Assembly: GCF_014649955.1 (NCBI RefSeq)
Contig: NZ_BMUA01000019.1
Coordinates: 1-64,000 of the forward strand
From: Streptomyces violascens
Lineage (GTDB): Bacteria; Actinomycetota; Actinomycetes; Streptomycetales; Streptomycetaceae
Direction: 5' to 3'
DNA length: 64,000 nucleotides
The notes under the pieces: generated by a model
The model's database searches: none
What the model saw: only the letters and a program-made list of their open reading frames with translations
What the model was told of the DNA's origin: nothing
Position numbers and translations under genes: made by a program
In this document: in pieces, positions 15,365 through 24,004 of the stretch
Layout: each line of letters begins with the position of its first letter
Numbering within the stretch: the stretch's first letter is position 1

Positions 15365-16489
15365 ATGACGGTCCAAGAGCTCCCCGGTGCCGCCGCATAC
15401 CGGCCGACCCCTCCGCCCGCCTGGCGGCCGCGCACCGACCCCGCGCCGCTCCTCCCGGACCCCGAGCCCCACCGGGTCCTGGGGACCGGCGCCGAGCTCG
15501 ACCGCGCGCTGATGCTGAAGCTGTACGCGGAGCTGGTGCGCGGCCGCCGCTTCAACGCGCAGGCCACCGCCCTCACCAAGCAGGGCCGCCTCGCCGTGTA
15601 CCCGTCCTCGACCGGCCAGGAGGCTTGCGAGGTCGCTGCCGCCCTCGCCCTAGAGGAGCGCGACTGGCTGTTCCCGAGCTACCGCGACACCCTTGCAGCC
15701 GTCGCCCGGGGCCTCGACCCGGTACAGGCCCTGACGCTGCTCCGCGGCGACTGGCACACCGGCTACGACCCGCGCGAGCACCGCATCGCGCCGCTGTGCA
15801 CCCCCCTCGCCACCCAGCTCCCGCACGCCGTGGGCCTCGCCCACGCGGCCCGTCTCAAGGGCGACGACGTGGTGGCGCTCGCCCTGGTCGGCGACGGCGG
15901 AACCAGCGAGGGCGACTTCCACGAGGCGCTGAACTTCGCGGCCGTCTGGCAGGCCCCGGTGGTCTTCCTGGTCCAGAACAACGGCTTCGCGATCTCCGTG
16001 CCGCTCGCCAAGCAGACCGCAGCGCCTTCCCTCGCCCACAAAGCCGTCGGGTACGGAATGCCGGGCCGCCTGGTCGACGGCAACGACGCGCCCGCCGTGC
16101 ACCAGGTGCTGTCCGAGGCCGTCGCCCGGGCCAGGCGCGGCGGCGGCCCCACCCTGATCGAGGCCGTCACGTATCGCATGGAGGCGCACACCAACGCCGA
16201 CGACGCGACGCGCTACCGGGGCTCCGCCGAGGTCGACGCCTGGCGCGACCATGACCCGATCCGGATCCTGGAGGGCGAGCTGACCGCCCGCGGCATCCTC
16301 GACGAGGACGGCATACGCGCCGCCGCCGAGGCCGCCGAGACCATGGCCGCGGCGCTGCGCGACCAGATGAACGCCGACCCGGTCCTGGACCCCATGGACC
16401 TGTTCGCCGAGGTCTACGCCGAGAAGAACGGCCAACTGCGCGAGCAGGCGGCCCAGTTGCGCGCCGAGCTGGAAGCCGAGGCCCGCTGA
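15365..16489 (+). CDS. bkdA: 2-Oxoacid dehydrogenase E1 alpha, locus 1 (BkdA type)
   Basis: 374 residues. The thiamine-diphosphate motif is present as GDGGTSEGDFHE ... QNNGFAIS (GDG-x-NN). The start has AGGAGG 9 nt upstream. E1 decarboxylates a branched-chain (or aryl) 2-oxoacid and transfers the acyl group to lipoyl-E2. The gene overlaps E1beta by one base (TGATG). The branched-chain assignment rests on family similarity and the two-locus arrangement known in streptomycetes; a phenylpyruvate-active enzyme is a real alternative given the PaaR-like operator upstream. Confidence 0.88.
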   Translation: MTVQELPGAAAYRPTPPPAWRPRTDPAPLLPDPEPHRVLGTGAELDRALMLKLYAELVRGRRFNAQATALTKQGRLAVYPSSTGQEACEVAAALALEERDWLFPSYRDTLAAVARGLDPVQALTLLRGDWHTGYDPREHRIAPLCTPLATQLPHAVGLAHAARLKGDDVVALALVGDGGTSEGDFHEALNFAAVWQAPVVFLVQNNGFAISVPLAKQTAAPSLAHKAVGYGMPGRLVDGNDAPAVHQVLSEAVARARRGGGPTLIEAVTYRMEAHTNADDATRYRGSAEVDAWRDHDPIRILEGELTARGILDEDGIRAAAEAAETMAAALRDQMNADPVLDPMDLFAEVYAEKNGQLREQAAQLRAELEAEAR

Positions 16490-17496
16490 TGGCCACCGCC
16501 ACCGACAAGAAGCCCGCCACCATGGCGCAGGCCTTGCAGCGCGCGATGCGCGACGCCATGGCCGAGGACCCCACCGTGCACGTCCTCGGTGAGGACGTCG
16601 GCACCCTGGGCGGCGTGTTCCGGGTCACCGACGGGCTCGCCAAGGAGTTCGGCGAGGACCGCTGCACCGACACCCCGCTCGCCGAGGCCGGCATCCTCGG
16701 CACGGCCGTCGGCATGGCGATGTACGGCCTTCGTCCGGTTGTCGAGATGCAGTTCGACGCCTTCGCCTACCCGGCGTTCGAGCAGCTCATCAGCCATGTC
16801 GCCAAGATGCGCAACCGCACCCGCGGCGCCATGGCGATGCCCATCGTGGTGCGCGTGCCCTACGGCGGCGGCATCGGCGGCGTCGAGCACCACAGCGATT
16901 CCAGCGAGGCCTACTACATGGCGACGCCCGGCCTCCAGGTCGTCACCCCGGCCACCGTGGAGGACGCGTACGGCCTGCTCAGGGCCGCCATCGCCTCCGA
17001 CGACCCGGTCGTCTTCCTGGAGCCCAAGCGGCTGTACTGGTCGAAGTCCGACTGGTCGCCCGAGGCCCCCGCAGCCGTGGAGCCCATCGGCAAGGCCGTC
17101 GTGCGGCGCTCCGGGCGCAGTGCCACGCTCATCACCTACGGGCCGTCCGTGCCGGTGTGCATGGAGGCGGCCGAGGCGGCCCGCGAGGAGGGCTGGGACC
17201 TCGAAGTCGTCGACCTGCGCTCGCTGGTGCCGTTCGACGACGAGACGGTGTGCGCGTCGGTGCGCCGCACCGGGCGGGCCGTGGTCGTCCACGAGTCGGC
17301 CGGATTCGGCGGCCCCGGCGGCGAGATGGCGGCGCGCATCACCGAGCGCTGCTTCCACCACCTGGAGGCGCCCGTGCTGCGGGTCGCCGGCTTCGACATC
17401 CCCTACCCGCCGCCGATGCTGGAGAAGCACCATCTGCCGGGTGTGGACCGGGTCCTTGACGCGGTGGCGCGGCTGCAGTGGGAGGCGGAGCACTGA
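16489..17496 (+). CDS. bkdB: 2-Oxoacid dehydrogenase E1 beta, locus 1 (BkdB type)
   Basis: 335 residues with the transketolase pyrimidine-binding domain: VLGEDVGTLGGVFRVTDGL, DTPLAEAGILGTAVGMA, RVPYGGGIGGVEHHSDS, then the C-terminal domain VVDLRSLVPFDDET. It completes the alpha2-beta2 E1. One-base overlaps with E1alpha and E2 on both sides show tight translational coupling and a fixed subunit ratio. Confidence 0.92.
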   Translation: MATATDKKPATMAQALQRAMRDAMAEDPTVHVLGEDVGTLGGVFRVTDGLAKEFGEDRCTDTPLAEAGILGTAVGMAMYGLRPVVEMQFDAFAYPAFEQLISHVAKMRNRTRGAMAMPIVVRVPYGGGIGGVEHHSDSSEAYYMATPGLQVVTPATVEDAYGLLRAAIASDDPVVFLEPKRLYWSKSDWSPEAPAAVEPIGKAVVRRSGRSATLITYGPSVPVCMEAAEAAREEGWDLEVVDLRSLVPFDDETVCASVRRTGRAVVVHESAGFGGPGGEMAARITERCFHHLEAPVLRVAGFDIPYPPPMLEKHHLPGVDRVLDAVARLQWEAEH

Positions 17497-18779
17497 TGCC
17501 GAAGGTCCTTGAGTTCAAGCTGCCCGACCTCGGCGAGGGGCTCACCGAGGCGGAGATCGTGCGCTGGCTCGTCGCGGTCGGCGACGTGGTGGCCGTGGAC
17601 CAGCCGGTGGTCGAGGTGGAGACCGCCAAGGCGATGGTCGAGGTGCCCTGCCCCTACGGCGGCGTGGTCACCGCCCGCTTCGGTGACGAGGGCACCGAAT
17701 TGCCGGTCGGCGCACCCCTGTTGACTGTCGCCGTCGGCCCCGTGGACGAGGAGGACGCCGTCGAGGAGGTGGAGTCCTCCGAGTACTCGGGCAACGTCCT
17801 GGTCGGCTACGGGACGGCCGCGGCCACCAGCCGCCGCCGCTCCCGTGTGCGGCCCATGACCCCGGCCGCCGTCCCGGCCGCGCCCCCCGCCCCGGCCAAG
17901 GCGGCCGGACCCGTGCCGGTCATCTCCCCGCTGGTGCGCAGGCTGGCCCGTGAACACGGCCTCGATCTACGGGAGTTGCGTGGTAGCGGGCCCGAGGGCC
18001 TGATCCTGCGCGCCGACGTGGAGTCGGCCATGCGGACACCGGCGCCGGTTCCCGCACCCGTCGTGCCCGCGACCCCGGCTCCCGCCCGTGCCGGTGAGCG
18101 CATCGCCCTGAAGGGCATCCGGGGCGCGGTCGCCGACAAGCTCAGCCGCAGCCGTACCGAAATCCCCGACGCCACCTGCTGGGTGGACGCCGACGCCACC
18201 GAGCTGATGGCGGCCCGCGCCGCCATGAACGCCGCGGGCGGCCCCAAGGTGTCCGTCCTCGCGCTGCTCGCCCGCATCTGCACGGCGGCCCTCGCCCGCT
18301 TCCCCGAGCTCAACTCGACGGTCGACATGGCGGCCCGCGAGATCGTGCGGCTGCCCGAGGTGCACCTGGGCTTCGCGGCCCAGACCGAGCGCGGCCTGGT
18401 CGTCCCGGTCGTCCGCGACGCCCACACCCGCAACGTCGACTCGCTCGGCGCCGAGCTCGCCCGGCTCACCGAGGCGGCCCGCACGGGCACGCTGACCCCG
18501 GCCCAGCTGACCGGCGGCACCTTCACCCTCAACAACTACGGGGTGTTCGGCGTCGACGGTTCCACGCCGATCATCAACCACCCCGAGGCGGCGATGCTGG
18601 GAGTCGGCCGCATCATCCCCAAGCCGTGGGTGCACGAGGGCGAGCTCGCGGTGCGCCAGGTGGTCCAGCTGTCCCTCACCTTCGACCACCGGGTGTGCGA
18701 CGGCGGCACCGCGGGCGGCTTCCTGCGCTACGTCGCGGACTGCGTGGAGCACCCGGCGGTTCTGCTGCGCACGCTGTGA
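17496..18779 (+). CDS. bkdC: 2-Oxoacid dehydrogenase E2 dihydrolipoyl acyltransferase, locus 1 (BkdC type)
   Basis: 427 residues from ATG 17496 (overlaps the E1beta stop). One lipoyl domain with the modified lysine in ETAKAMVE (about Lys45), an Ala/Pro linker, a peripheral subunit-binding domain (ISPLVRRLAREHGLDLRELRGSGP), and the catalytic acyltransferase domain ending with FDHRVCDGG, whose His and Asp are the active site. It makes the acyl-CoA product. No E3 gene follows, so lipoamide dehydrogenase must be shared. A strong hairpin follows at 18787-18813. Confidence 0.93.
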   Translation: MPKVLEFKLPDLGEGLTEAEIVRWLVAVGDVVAVDQPVVEVETAKAMVEVPCPYGGVVTARFGDEGTELPVGAPLLTVAVGPVDEEDAVEEVESSEYSGNVLVGYGTAAATSRRRSRVRPMTPAAVPAAPPAPAKAAGPVPVISPLVRRLAREHGLDLRELRGSGPEGLILRADVESAMRTPAPVPAPVVPATPAPARAGERIALKGIRGAVADKLSRSRTEIPDATCWVDADATELMAARAAMNAAGGPKVSVLALLARICTAALARFPELNSTVDMAAREIVRLPEVHLGFAAQTERGLVVPVVRDAHTRNVDSLGAELARLTEAARTGTLTPAQLTGGTFTLNNYGVFGVDGSTPIINHPEAAMLGVGRIIPKPWVHEGELAVRQVVQLSLTFDHRVCDGGTAGGFLRYVADCVEHPAVLLRTL

Positions 18780-18786
18780 CGAACGG

Positions 18787-18813
18787 CCCCGCGAGCTCGG
18801 GACGTTCGCGGGG
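18787..18813 (+). terminator. Hairpin after bkd locus 1
   Basis: CCCCGCGA (18787-18794) pairs with TCGCGGGG (18806-18813) across an 11-nt loop, 8 nt after the E2 stop. No U-run, as is usual in streptomycetes. Confidence 0.55.
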
Positions 18814-18848
18814 GTGGCGGTGATCGTCCGGCGGCCCATACTCGGGGG

Positions 18849-19757
18849 ATGACCGCGTATGACGCCGCAGCACCCGCGTATGGCGCCGCAGGATCCGCAC
18901 CGTACGACGCCGTGGTACTCGCCGGAGGCGCCGCCAAGCGGCTGGGCGGCGCCGACAAACCCGGGCTCAGCGTGGGCGGCCGGCCCCTGCTCGACCGGGT
19001 GCTCACCGCCTGCGCGGGCGCCGCGACCACCGTGGTGGTGGGCGGGCGGCGGCCCACCGCACGGCCCGTGGAGTGGACGCGGGAGGAACCGGCCGGCGGC
19101 GGACCGCTGGCCGCTCTGGACGCCGGGCTGCGCCGTACCTCGGCCGAGAGCGTGCTCGTGCTCTCGGCCGATCTGCCGTTCCTGGCCGCGCCGACCGTCG
19201 ACGCCCTCCTCGGCGAGCTGCGGCGCACCGGCCGCGAAGGCGCGCTCTGCACCGACGCCGACGGCCGCGACCAGCCGCTGGTCGCCGCCTACCGTGCCGA
19301 ACCACTGCGCCGCGAGCTCGCCCTGCTCGCCACCGAGCACGGCTCGCTCGCCGGGCTCCCACTGCGGCTGCTGACCCGCGAACTCGACCTCGCCCGCATC
19401 ACCGCGGACCCGCTCGCATCCTTCGACTGCGACACCTGGGAGGACCTCGCCGCCGCCCGGGCCCGGATCAGGGACCATGGGGGCGTGCTGGACGAATGGA
19501 TCACCGCAGTCAAGGACGAACTCGGCATCGAGCTGGACGTCGACACCGGCGTCCTCCTGGACCTCGCCAGGGACGCTGCCCACGGCGTCGCCCGGCCCGC
19601 CGCCCCGCTCACCACCTTCCTGGTCGGCTACGCCGCCGCGAAGGCGGGCGGCGAGGGCAAGGACGTGGCGGAGGCGGCCCGTAAGGCTGCCGCGCTCGCC
19701 AACCGCTGGGCGGCCGAGGCCGAGGCAGCCGACGGCCCGAAGAACGACGCCGGATGA
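18849..19757 (+). CDS. MobA-like nucleotidyltransferase fused to a DUF6457-type domain
   Basis: 302 residues. The first 205 form a MobA/GlmU nucleotidyltransferase domain: VVLAGGAAKRLGGADKPGL (the LAGGxxxRxGxxK nucleotide loop), the EPAGGGPLAALDAGL motif and VLVLSADLPFL. The last 85 (LDEWITAVKDELGIELDVD ... NRWAAEAEAA) match a small helical DUF6457-type domain found on its own in other actinobacteria. It probably attaches GMP or CMP to molybdopterin. It overlaps moeA by 4 nt, which supports a molybdenum cofactor role. Confidence 0.86.
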   Translation: MTAYDAAAPAYGAAGSAPYDAVVLAGGAAKRLGGADKPGLSVGGRPLLDRVLTACAGAATTVVVGGRRPTARPVEWTREEPAGGGPLAALDAGLRRTSAESVLVLSADLPFLAAPTVDALLGELRRTGREGALCTDADGRDQPLVAAYRAEPLRRELALLATEHGSLAGLPLRLLTRELDLARITADPLASFDCDTWEDLAAARARIRDHGGVLDEWITAVKDELGIELDVDTGVLLDLARDAAHGVARPAAPLTTFLVGYAAAKAGGEGKDVAEAARKAAALANRWAAEAEAADGPKNDAG

Positions 19758-21106
19758 CCGCCTCCAGCCCGGCGGCGGACGACGGATCCGACGAGGCCCT
19801 CGCCCTGCTGCGCGACGCCCTGCCGGCGCCGGGCCCGGCCGGGGAGAGCCGGCCGCAGGGCCCGGACCGAGCCGAGCCCGCCGCCCGTCCGGCCCCGCGC
19901 CACCGGGTGTCCGCCTGGGCCGATGCCCGCAACGTGGCCGCCCGGGCAGGCCGGGCCGCACCGGCCCGCTCCCACCGGGTGCCGCTGGAGCAGGCCCTGG
20001 GGGAGATCCTCACCGAGCGACTCACCGCGCTCACCGACCTGCCGTCCTTCGACACCTCCGCCATGGACGGCTGGGCCGTGGCCGGGCCCGGCCCCTGGGA
20101 GGTGCAGGATGGCGGCGTCCTCGCCGGACACGCAGCCCCCGGCCCCCTCGCCGACGGCGAAGCCGTACGCATCGCCACCGGGGCCCGCATCCCCGCCGGA
20201 GCCACCGCGGTGATCCGCAGCGAGCACGCCCGCACCGACGAGGCCCGCACCCAGCTCCAGGCCGACCGCGTGGTGCTGCACGGCCAGGACATCCGCCCGC
20301 GCGGCCAGGAGTGCCGCTCGGGCGACGTACTGCTGCCCGCGACCGCACTGGTCACCCCGGCCGTGCTCGGCCTCGCCGCGGCCGCCGGATACGACGAACT
20401 CGCCACCGTTCCCCGGCCCCGCGTCGAGATCCTGGTGCTCGGCGACGAACTGCTCACCCGGGGACTCCCCCACGACGGGCTGATCCGGGACGCGCTCGGC
20501 CCGATGCTCGGGTTCTGGCTGCGCGCGCTCGGCGCCGAGGTCATCGGGACCCGGCGGCTCAAGGACGACGCGGGGGCGCTGCTCGCCGCCGTCACCGGAT
20601 CCTCGGCCGACCTCGTGATCACGACGGGCGGCACGGCGGCCGGACCCGTCGACCACGTCCACCCGGTGCTGCACAAGGCCGGCGCCGAGCTCCTGGTCGA
20701 CGGGGTCGCCGTTCGGCCCGGCCACCCCATGCTGCTTGCGCAGATCGGCGCCGGAAAGCACCTGGTCGGCCTGCCCGGCAATCCGCTCGCCGCGGTGTCC
20801 GGGCTGCTCACCCTGGCCGAGCCGCTGCTGCGTGAACTCGCCGGCCGGGCACGGGCGGTGACGTACACCGCGCCGCTGCGCAACGAGGTGCAGGGGCATC
20901 CGCACGACACCCGGCTCGTGCCGGTGGTGCACCGCGCGGAGTGGGTCGTGCCGCTGCACTACAACGGGCCGGCGATGCTGCGCGGGATCGCCGCCGCCGA
21001 CGGCCTCGCGGTGGTGCCGCCCGGCGGGGCGCGGGCGGGCCAGGAGGTCGAGATCCTCGATCTGCCGTGGGCTCAAGCAGGCTCGGGGGAAGGGTGTTTC
21101 ACGTGA
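19754..21106 (+). CDS. moeA: Molybdopterin molybdenumtransferase MoeA
   Basis: 450 residues. Domain order is as in MoeA: the ALTDLPSFDTSAMDGWAV segment, RIATGARIPAGATAVI, the MoCF-binding core with LVITTGGTAAGPVDHVHPVL, and GLPGNPLAAVSGLLTLAEPLL, ending in the beta-barrel domain. It inserts molybdenum into adenylylated molybdopterin. The first 60 residues are an extra Ala/Arg/Pro-rich extension. Its TGA stop (21104-21106) lies inside a parS site, so its last codons (CFT) are parS sequence. Confidence 0.94.
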   Translation: MTASSPAADDGSDEALALLRDALPAPGPAGESRPQGPDRAEPAARPAPRHRVSAWADARNVAARAGRAAPARSHRVPLEQALGEILTERLTALTDLPSFDTSAMDGWAVAGPGPWEVQDGGVLAGHAAPGPLADGEAVRIATGARIPAGATAVIRSEHARTDEARTQLQADRVVLHGQDIRPRGQECRSGDVLLPATALVTPAVLGLAAAAGYDELATVPRPRVEILVLGDELLTRGLPHDGLIRDALGPMLGFWLRALGAEVIGTRRLKDDAGALLAAVTGSSADLVITTGGTAAGPVDHVHPVLHKAGAELLVDGVAVRPGHPMLLAQIGAGKHLVGLPGNPLAAVSGLLTLAEPLLRELAGRARAVTYTAPLRNEVQGHPHDTRLVPVVHRAEWVVPLHYNGPAMLRGIAAADGLAVVPPGGARAGQEVEILDLPWAQAGSGEGCFT

Positions 21107-21109
21107 AAC
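21096..21109. promoter_or_regulatory. parS: parS (ParB binding site) 1
   Basis: Perfect GTTTCACGTGAAAC, the Streptomyces parS consensus. It spans the last codons and the stop codon of moeA. Confidence 0.9.
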
Positions 21110-21148
21110 AGCGTGCTCGCATCCTCAACTCCTGCCTGCATGAAGGGT

Positions 21149-21162
21149 GTTTCACGTGAAAC
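21149..21162. promoter_or_regulatory. parS: parS (ParB binding site) 2
   Basis: Perfect GTTTCACGTGAAAC, 53 bp from site 1 (centre to centre). The GTG inside it (21156-21158) is the likely start codon of the K+ channel gene. Confidence 0.9.
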
Positions 21163-22235
21163 TGCCCGGCCATGACGCCATGGCACGCCAGGCGGGCGAG
21201 AATCTGATCACCCGGCGGGTGAAGCTGCCCCGCCAGGTCGTCGACCGGCCGTTGCGCCAGGTCGCCAAGCGACTCCTCATGGCGCTCGCCGTGCTGATAC
21301 TGACGACCCTCATCGTCTGGATCGACCGCGACGGCTATCACGACAACGCCAACGGCAAGGTCGATTTCCTCGACGCCGTCTACTACGCCACCGTCACGCT
21401 CTCCACGACGGGCTACGGCGACATCGTCCCCTACAGCGACAGCGCCCGGCTCACCAACATCTTGCTGGTCACACCGCTGCGCGTGCTGTTCCTGATCATC
21501 CTCGTCGGAACCACTCTCGAAGTCCTCACCGAACGGACCCGCGAAGAGTGGCGGCTCAACCGCTGGAAGGCTCAATTGCGAGAGCACACCGTCATCGTGG
21601 GCTTCGGGACGAAGGGCCGGTCGGCGATCCAGACCCTGTGCGCGACGGGCCTGAAGAAGGACCAGGTCGTGATCGTCGACCCGAGCGCGAAGGTGATCGA
21701 GACCGCCAACGCGGAGGGCTTCGTCGGCGTCATCGGCGACGCCACCCGCAGCGATGTGCTGCTGCGCGCCGAACTGCAAAAGGCCCGCCAGGTCGTCATC
21801 GCCACCCAGCGCGACGACACCGCGGTCCTGGTGACGCTGACGGCCCGCCAGCTCAACCGGGGCGCGAAGATCGTCGCCGCGGTGCGGGAGGAGGAGAACG
21901 CGCCGCTGCTGCGCCAGTCCGGCGCGGACGCCGTCATCACCAGCGCCAGCGCGGCCGGCCGGCTGCTCGGCCTCTCCGTGCTCAGCCCGAGCGCGGGCAC
22001 GGTGATGGAGGACCTGATCCAGCAGGGCAGCGGGCTCGACATGGTGGAGCGGCCCGTGAAGAAGAGCGAGGTGGGCCGCGGGGTGCGGGAGACCGAGGAC
22101 CTGGTGGTGAGCGTGCTGCGCGGCCATCGGCTGCTCGCGTACGACGACGCCAAGGCGAGCCCGCTCCAGCTCACCGACCGGCTCATCACGATCGTACGAG
22201 CCGGTGGCACGCCGGTCGGGGGTCAGCCGGAGTAG
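21156..22235 (+). CDS. Two-TM potassium channel with RCK (TrkA-N) domain
   Basis: About 359 residues. One inner helix (LLMALAVLILTTLIVWI), a pore loop with the K+ selectivity filter TTGYGD, a second helix (LRVLFLIILVGTTLEVL), then a cytoplasmic Rossmann RCK/TrkA-N domain (VIVGFGTKGRSAI, GDATRSDVLLRA) and a C-terminal regulatory segment. This is an MthK-like ligand-gated K+ channel. GTG at 21156 is favoured because GAAGGG lies 8 nt upstream; GTG at 21147 and ATG at 21180 are alternatives. The start lies within a parS site, so ParB loading could affect its expression. Confidence 0.9.
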   Translation: MKLPGHDAMARQAGENLITRRVKLPRQVVDRPLRQVAKRLLMALAVLILTTLIVWIDRDGYHDNANGKVDFLDAVYYATVTLSTTGYGDIVPYSDSARLTNILLVTPLRVLFLIILVGTTLEVLTERTREEWRLNRWKAQLREHTVIVGFGTKGRSAIQTLCATGLKKDQVVIVDPSAKVIETANAEGFVGVIGDATRSDVLLRAELQKARQVVIATQRDDTAVLVTLTARQLNRGAKIVAAVREEENAPLLRQSGADAVITSASAAGRLLGLSVLSPSAGTVMEDLIQQGSGLDMVERPVKKSEVGRGVRETEDLVVSVLRGHRLLAYDDAKASPLQLTDRLITIVRAGGTPVGGQPE

Positions 22236-22245
22236 CGTCGCCCGC

Positions 22246-23223
22246 ATGTATGCGATCACGATTCCTGAGCCGGGCGGTCCCGAGGCGCTGGTCTGGGCCG
22301 AGGTACCCGATCCCGTACCGGGCGAGGGCGAGGTCCTCGTCGAGGTGGCCGCGGCCGCCGTCAACCGTGCCGATGTGCTCCAGCGCCAGGGCTTCTACAA
22401 CCCGCCGCCCGGGGCGTCCCCGTACCCGGGCCTGGAGTGTTCCGGGCGGATCGCCGCGCTGGGGCCCGGGGTGTCCGGGTGGAGTGTCGGCGACGAGGTG
22501 TGCGCGCTGCTGAGCGGCGGCGGCTACGCCGAGAAGGTGGCCGTGCCGAGCGGCCAGCTGCTTCCCGTGCCCGACGGCGTGGACCTGGCACGGGCAGCCG
22601 CCCTGCCCGAGGTCGTCTGCACCGTGTGGTCCAACGTGTTCATGGTGTCCCACCTGCGGCCCGGCGAGACGCTTCTGGTGCACGGCGGGGCGAGCGGCAT
22701 CGGCACGATGGCGATCCAGCTCGGCAAGGCGATCGGCGCCAGGGTCGCGGTCACGGCCGGCGGCCCCGACAAGCTGGCGCGCTGCTCCGAGCTGGGCGCG
22801 GACATCCTCGTCGACTACCGCGAACAGGACTTCGTGGACGAGGTGTTGAAGGCCACGGACGGCGTCGGCGCCGACGTCATCCTCGACATCATGGGCGCCA
22901 AGTACCTGGAGCGGAACGTGCGGGCGCTCGCCGTCAACGGGCGGCTCGCGGTGATCGGCCTCCAGGGCGGCGCCAAGGGCGAGCTGAACCTGGGCGCGCT
23001 GCTCACCAAGCGGGCCGCGGTCACCGCGACGTCGCTGCGGGGGCGGCCCGCCGCCGAGAAGGCGGCGATCGTGGCGGCCGTGCGCGAGCACGTGTGGCCG
23101 CTGATCGCCGACGGCCGGGTGCGGCCCGTGGTGGACCGGACGCTGCCGCTGTCGGATGCTGCCGAGGGTCACCGGGTGCTCGAAGCCTCCACCCATGTGG
23201 GCAAGGTGCTGCTGACGGCCTGA
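22246..23223 (+). CDS. NAD(P)H quinone oxidoreductase, zeta-crystallin/PIG3-like
   Basis: 325 residues of the medium-chain dehydrogenase superfamily lacking catalytic zinc ligands: GroES-like N-terminus (AAAVNRADVLQRQGFYNPPPG, PGLECSGRI), then a Rossmann domain with VHGGASGIGTMAIQLGKA. It would reduce quinones or reactive carbonyls with NADPH. TAGCGT at 22232-22237 lies 8 nt before the ATG, as for a leaderless promoter. It is followed by a strong terminator shared with the convergent proteasome-activator gene. Confidence 0.9.
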   Translation: MYAITIPEPGGPEALVWAEVPDPVPGEGEVLVEVAAAAVNRADVLQRQGFYNPPPGASPYPGLECSGRIAALGPGVSGWSVGDEVCALLSGGGYAEKVAVPSGQLLPVPDGVDLARAAALPEVVCTVWSNVFMVSHLRPGETLLVHGGASGIGTMAIQLGKAIGARVAVTAGGPDKLARCSELGADILVDYREQDFVDEVLKATDGVGADVILDIMGAKYLERNVRALAVNGRLAVIGLQGGAKGELNLGALLTKRAAVTATSLRGRPAAEKAAIVAAVREHVWPLIADGRVRPVVDRTLPLSDAAEGHRVLEASTHVGKVLLTA

Positions 23224-23239
23224 CGGCCGGGTGAACGCG

Positions 23240-23270
23240 GAGAGGGGGCGCCGGGAAGGCGCCCCCTCTC
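23240..23270. terminator. Bidirectional hairpin terminator
   Basis: GAGAGGGGGCGCC (23240-23252) pairs perfectly with GGCGCCCCCTCTC (23258-23270) over a 5-nt loop. It separates two convergent genes and should work in both directions. Confidence 0.85.
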
Positions 23271-23311
23271 ACTGCTCCGTGCGACGGGCCGGTGAGCCCG
23301 GCGGGGGCTGG

Positions 23312-23851
23312 TTACAGGTACGGGCCCGAGCGGGCGCCCGTGCGCGGGCCGTCGTCGTCCTCGTCGTCGTGCGAGACACCGGGCGGCAGAGCGCGGCGCA
23401 TCTGCTCCAGCTGGGCGCGGGCCGCCATCTGCTGGGCGAACAGGGCCGTCTGGATCCCGTGGAAGAGACCTTCGAGCCAGCCGACCAACTGGGCCTGCGC
23501 GATGCGGAGTTCGGCCTCCGAGGGGATCGCCTCGTCGGTGAACGGCAGGGAGAGCCGCTCCAGTTCCTCGACCAGCTCCGGCGCCAGGCCGTCTTCCAGT
23601 TCCTTCACGGACGAGGCGTGGATGTCCTTGAGGCGTACTCGGCTCGCCTCGTCGAGAGGAGCCGCGCGGACTTCCTCAAGGAGCTGCTTGATCATGCTGC
23701 CGATACGCATGACCTTTGCCGGCTGTTCGACCATCTCCGTCACCGGGACCTCGCGGGACTCGTCGTCTCCACCGCCGATCGCCATACCGTCCTGGCCTAC
23801 GACCAGGATGTGGGGGCTGTCCGGCGACTTATCGTTCCTCGGCATCTCCAT
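23312..23851 (-). CDS. bpa: Bacterial proteasome activator (Bpa/PafE type, DUF2587)
   Basis: 179 residues from ATG 23851 (ATG at 23860 is possible). The acidic N-terminus is followed by a helical core EQPAKVMRIGSMIKQLLEEVR, SSVKELEDGLAPELVEELERL and AQLVGWLEGLFHGIQTALFAQQ, characteristic of the ring-forming, ATP-independent activator of the 20S proteasome. The C-terminus reads GPYL, comparable to the GQYL tail of mycobacterial Bpa that docks into and opens the proteasome gate. It is separate from any proteasome gene in the window. Confidence 0.88.
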   Translation of the reverse strand: MEMPRNDKSPDSPHILVVGQDGMAIGGGDDESREVPVTEMVEQPAKVMRIGSMIKQLLEEVRAAPLDEASRVRLKDIHASSVKELEDGLAPELVEELERLSLPFTDEAIPSEAELRIAQAQLVGWLEGLFHGIQTALFAQQMAARAQLEQMRRALPPGVSHDDEDDDGPRTGARSGPYL

Positions 23852-23950
23852 GCCGCCCATTCTCTCGCACACGTGCCTCACATCACGTTGTGCCCCCGGG
23901 AAGAGGTGATCCACCGCCCGCCGGGCGACGATTCCCGCCGGACGAGCGTG

Positions 23951-23964
23951 GTTTCACGTGAAAC
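23951..23964. promoter_or_regulatory. parS: parS (ParB binding site) 3
   Basis: Perfect GTTTCACGTGAAAC in the 153-bp intergenic space between the Bpa start and the end of the next minus-strand gene. Confidence 0.9.
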
Positions 23965-24004
23965 AGCCGACCGCTTTCCCGGTGCCCCTTTCCCGGCGCC
24001 TCTT

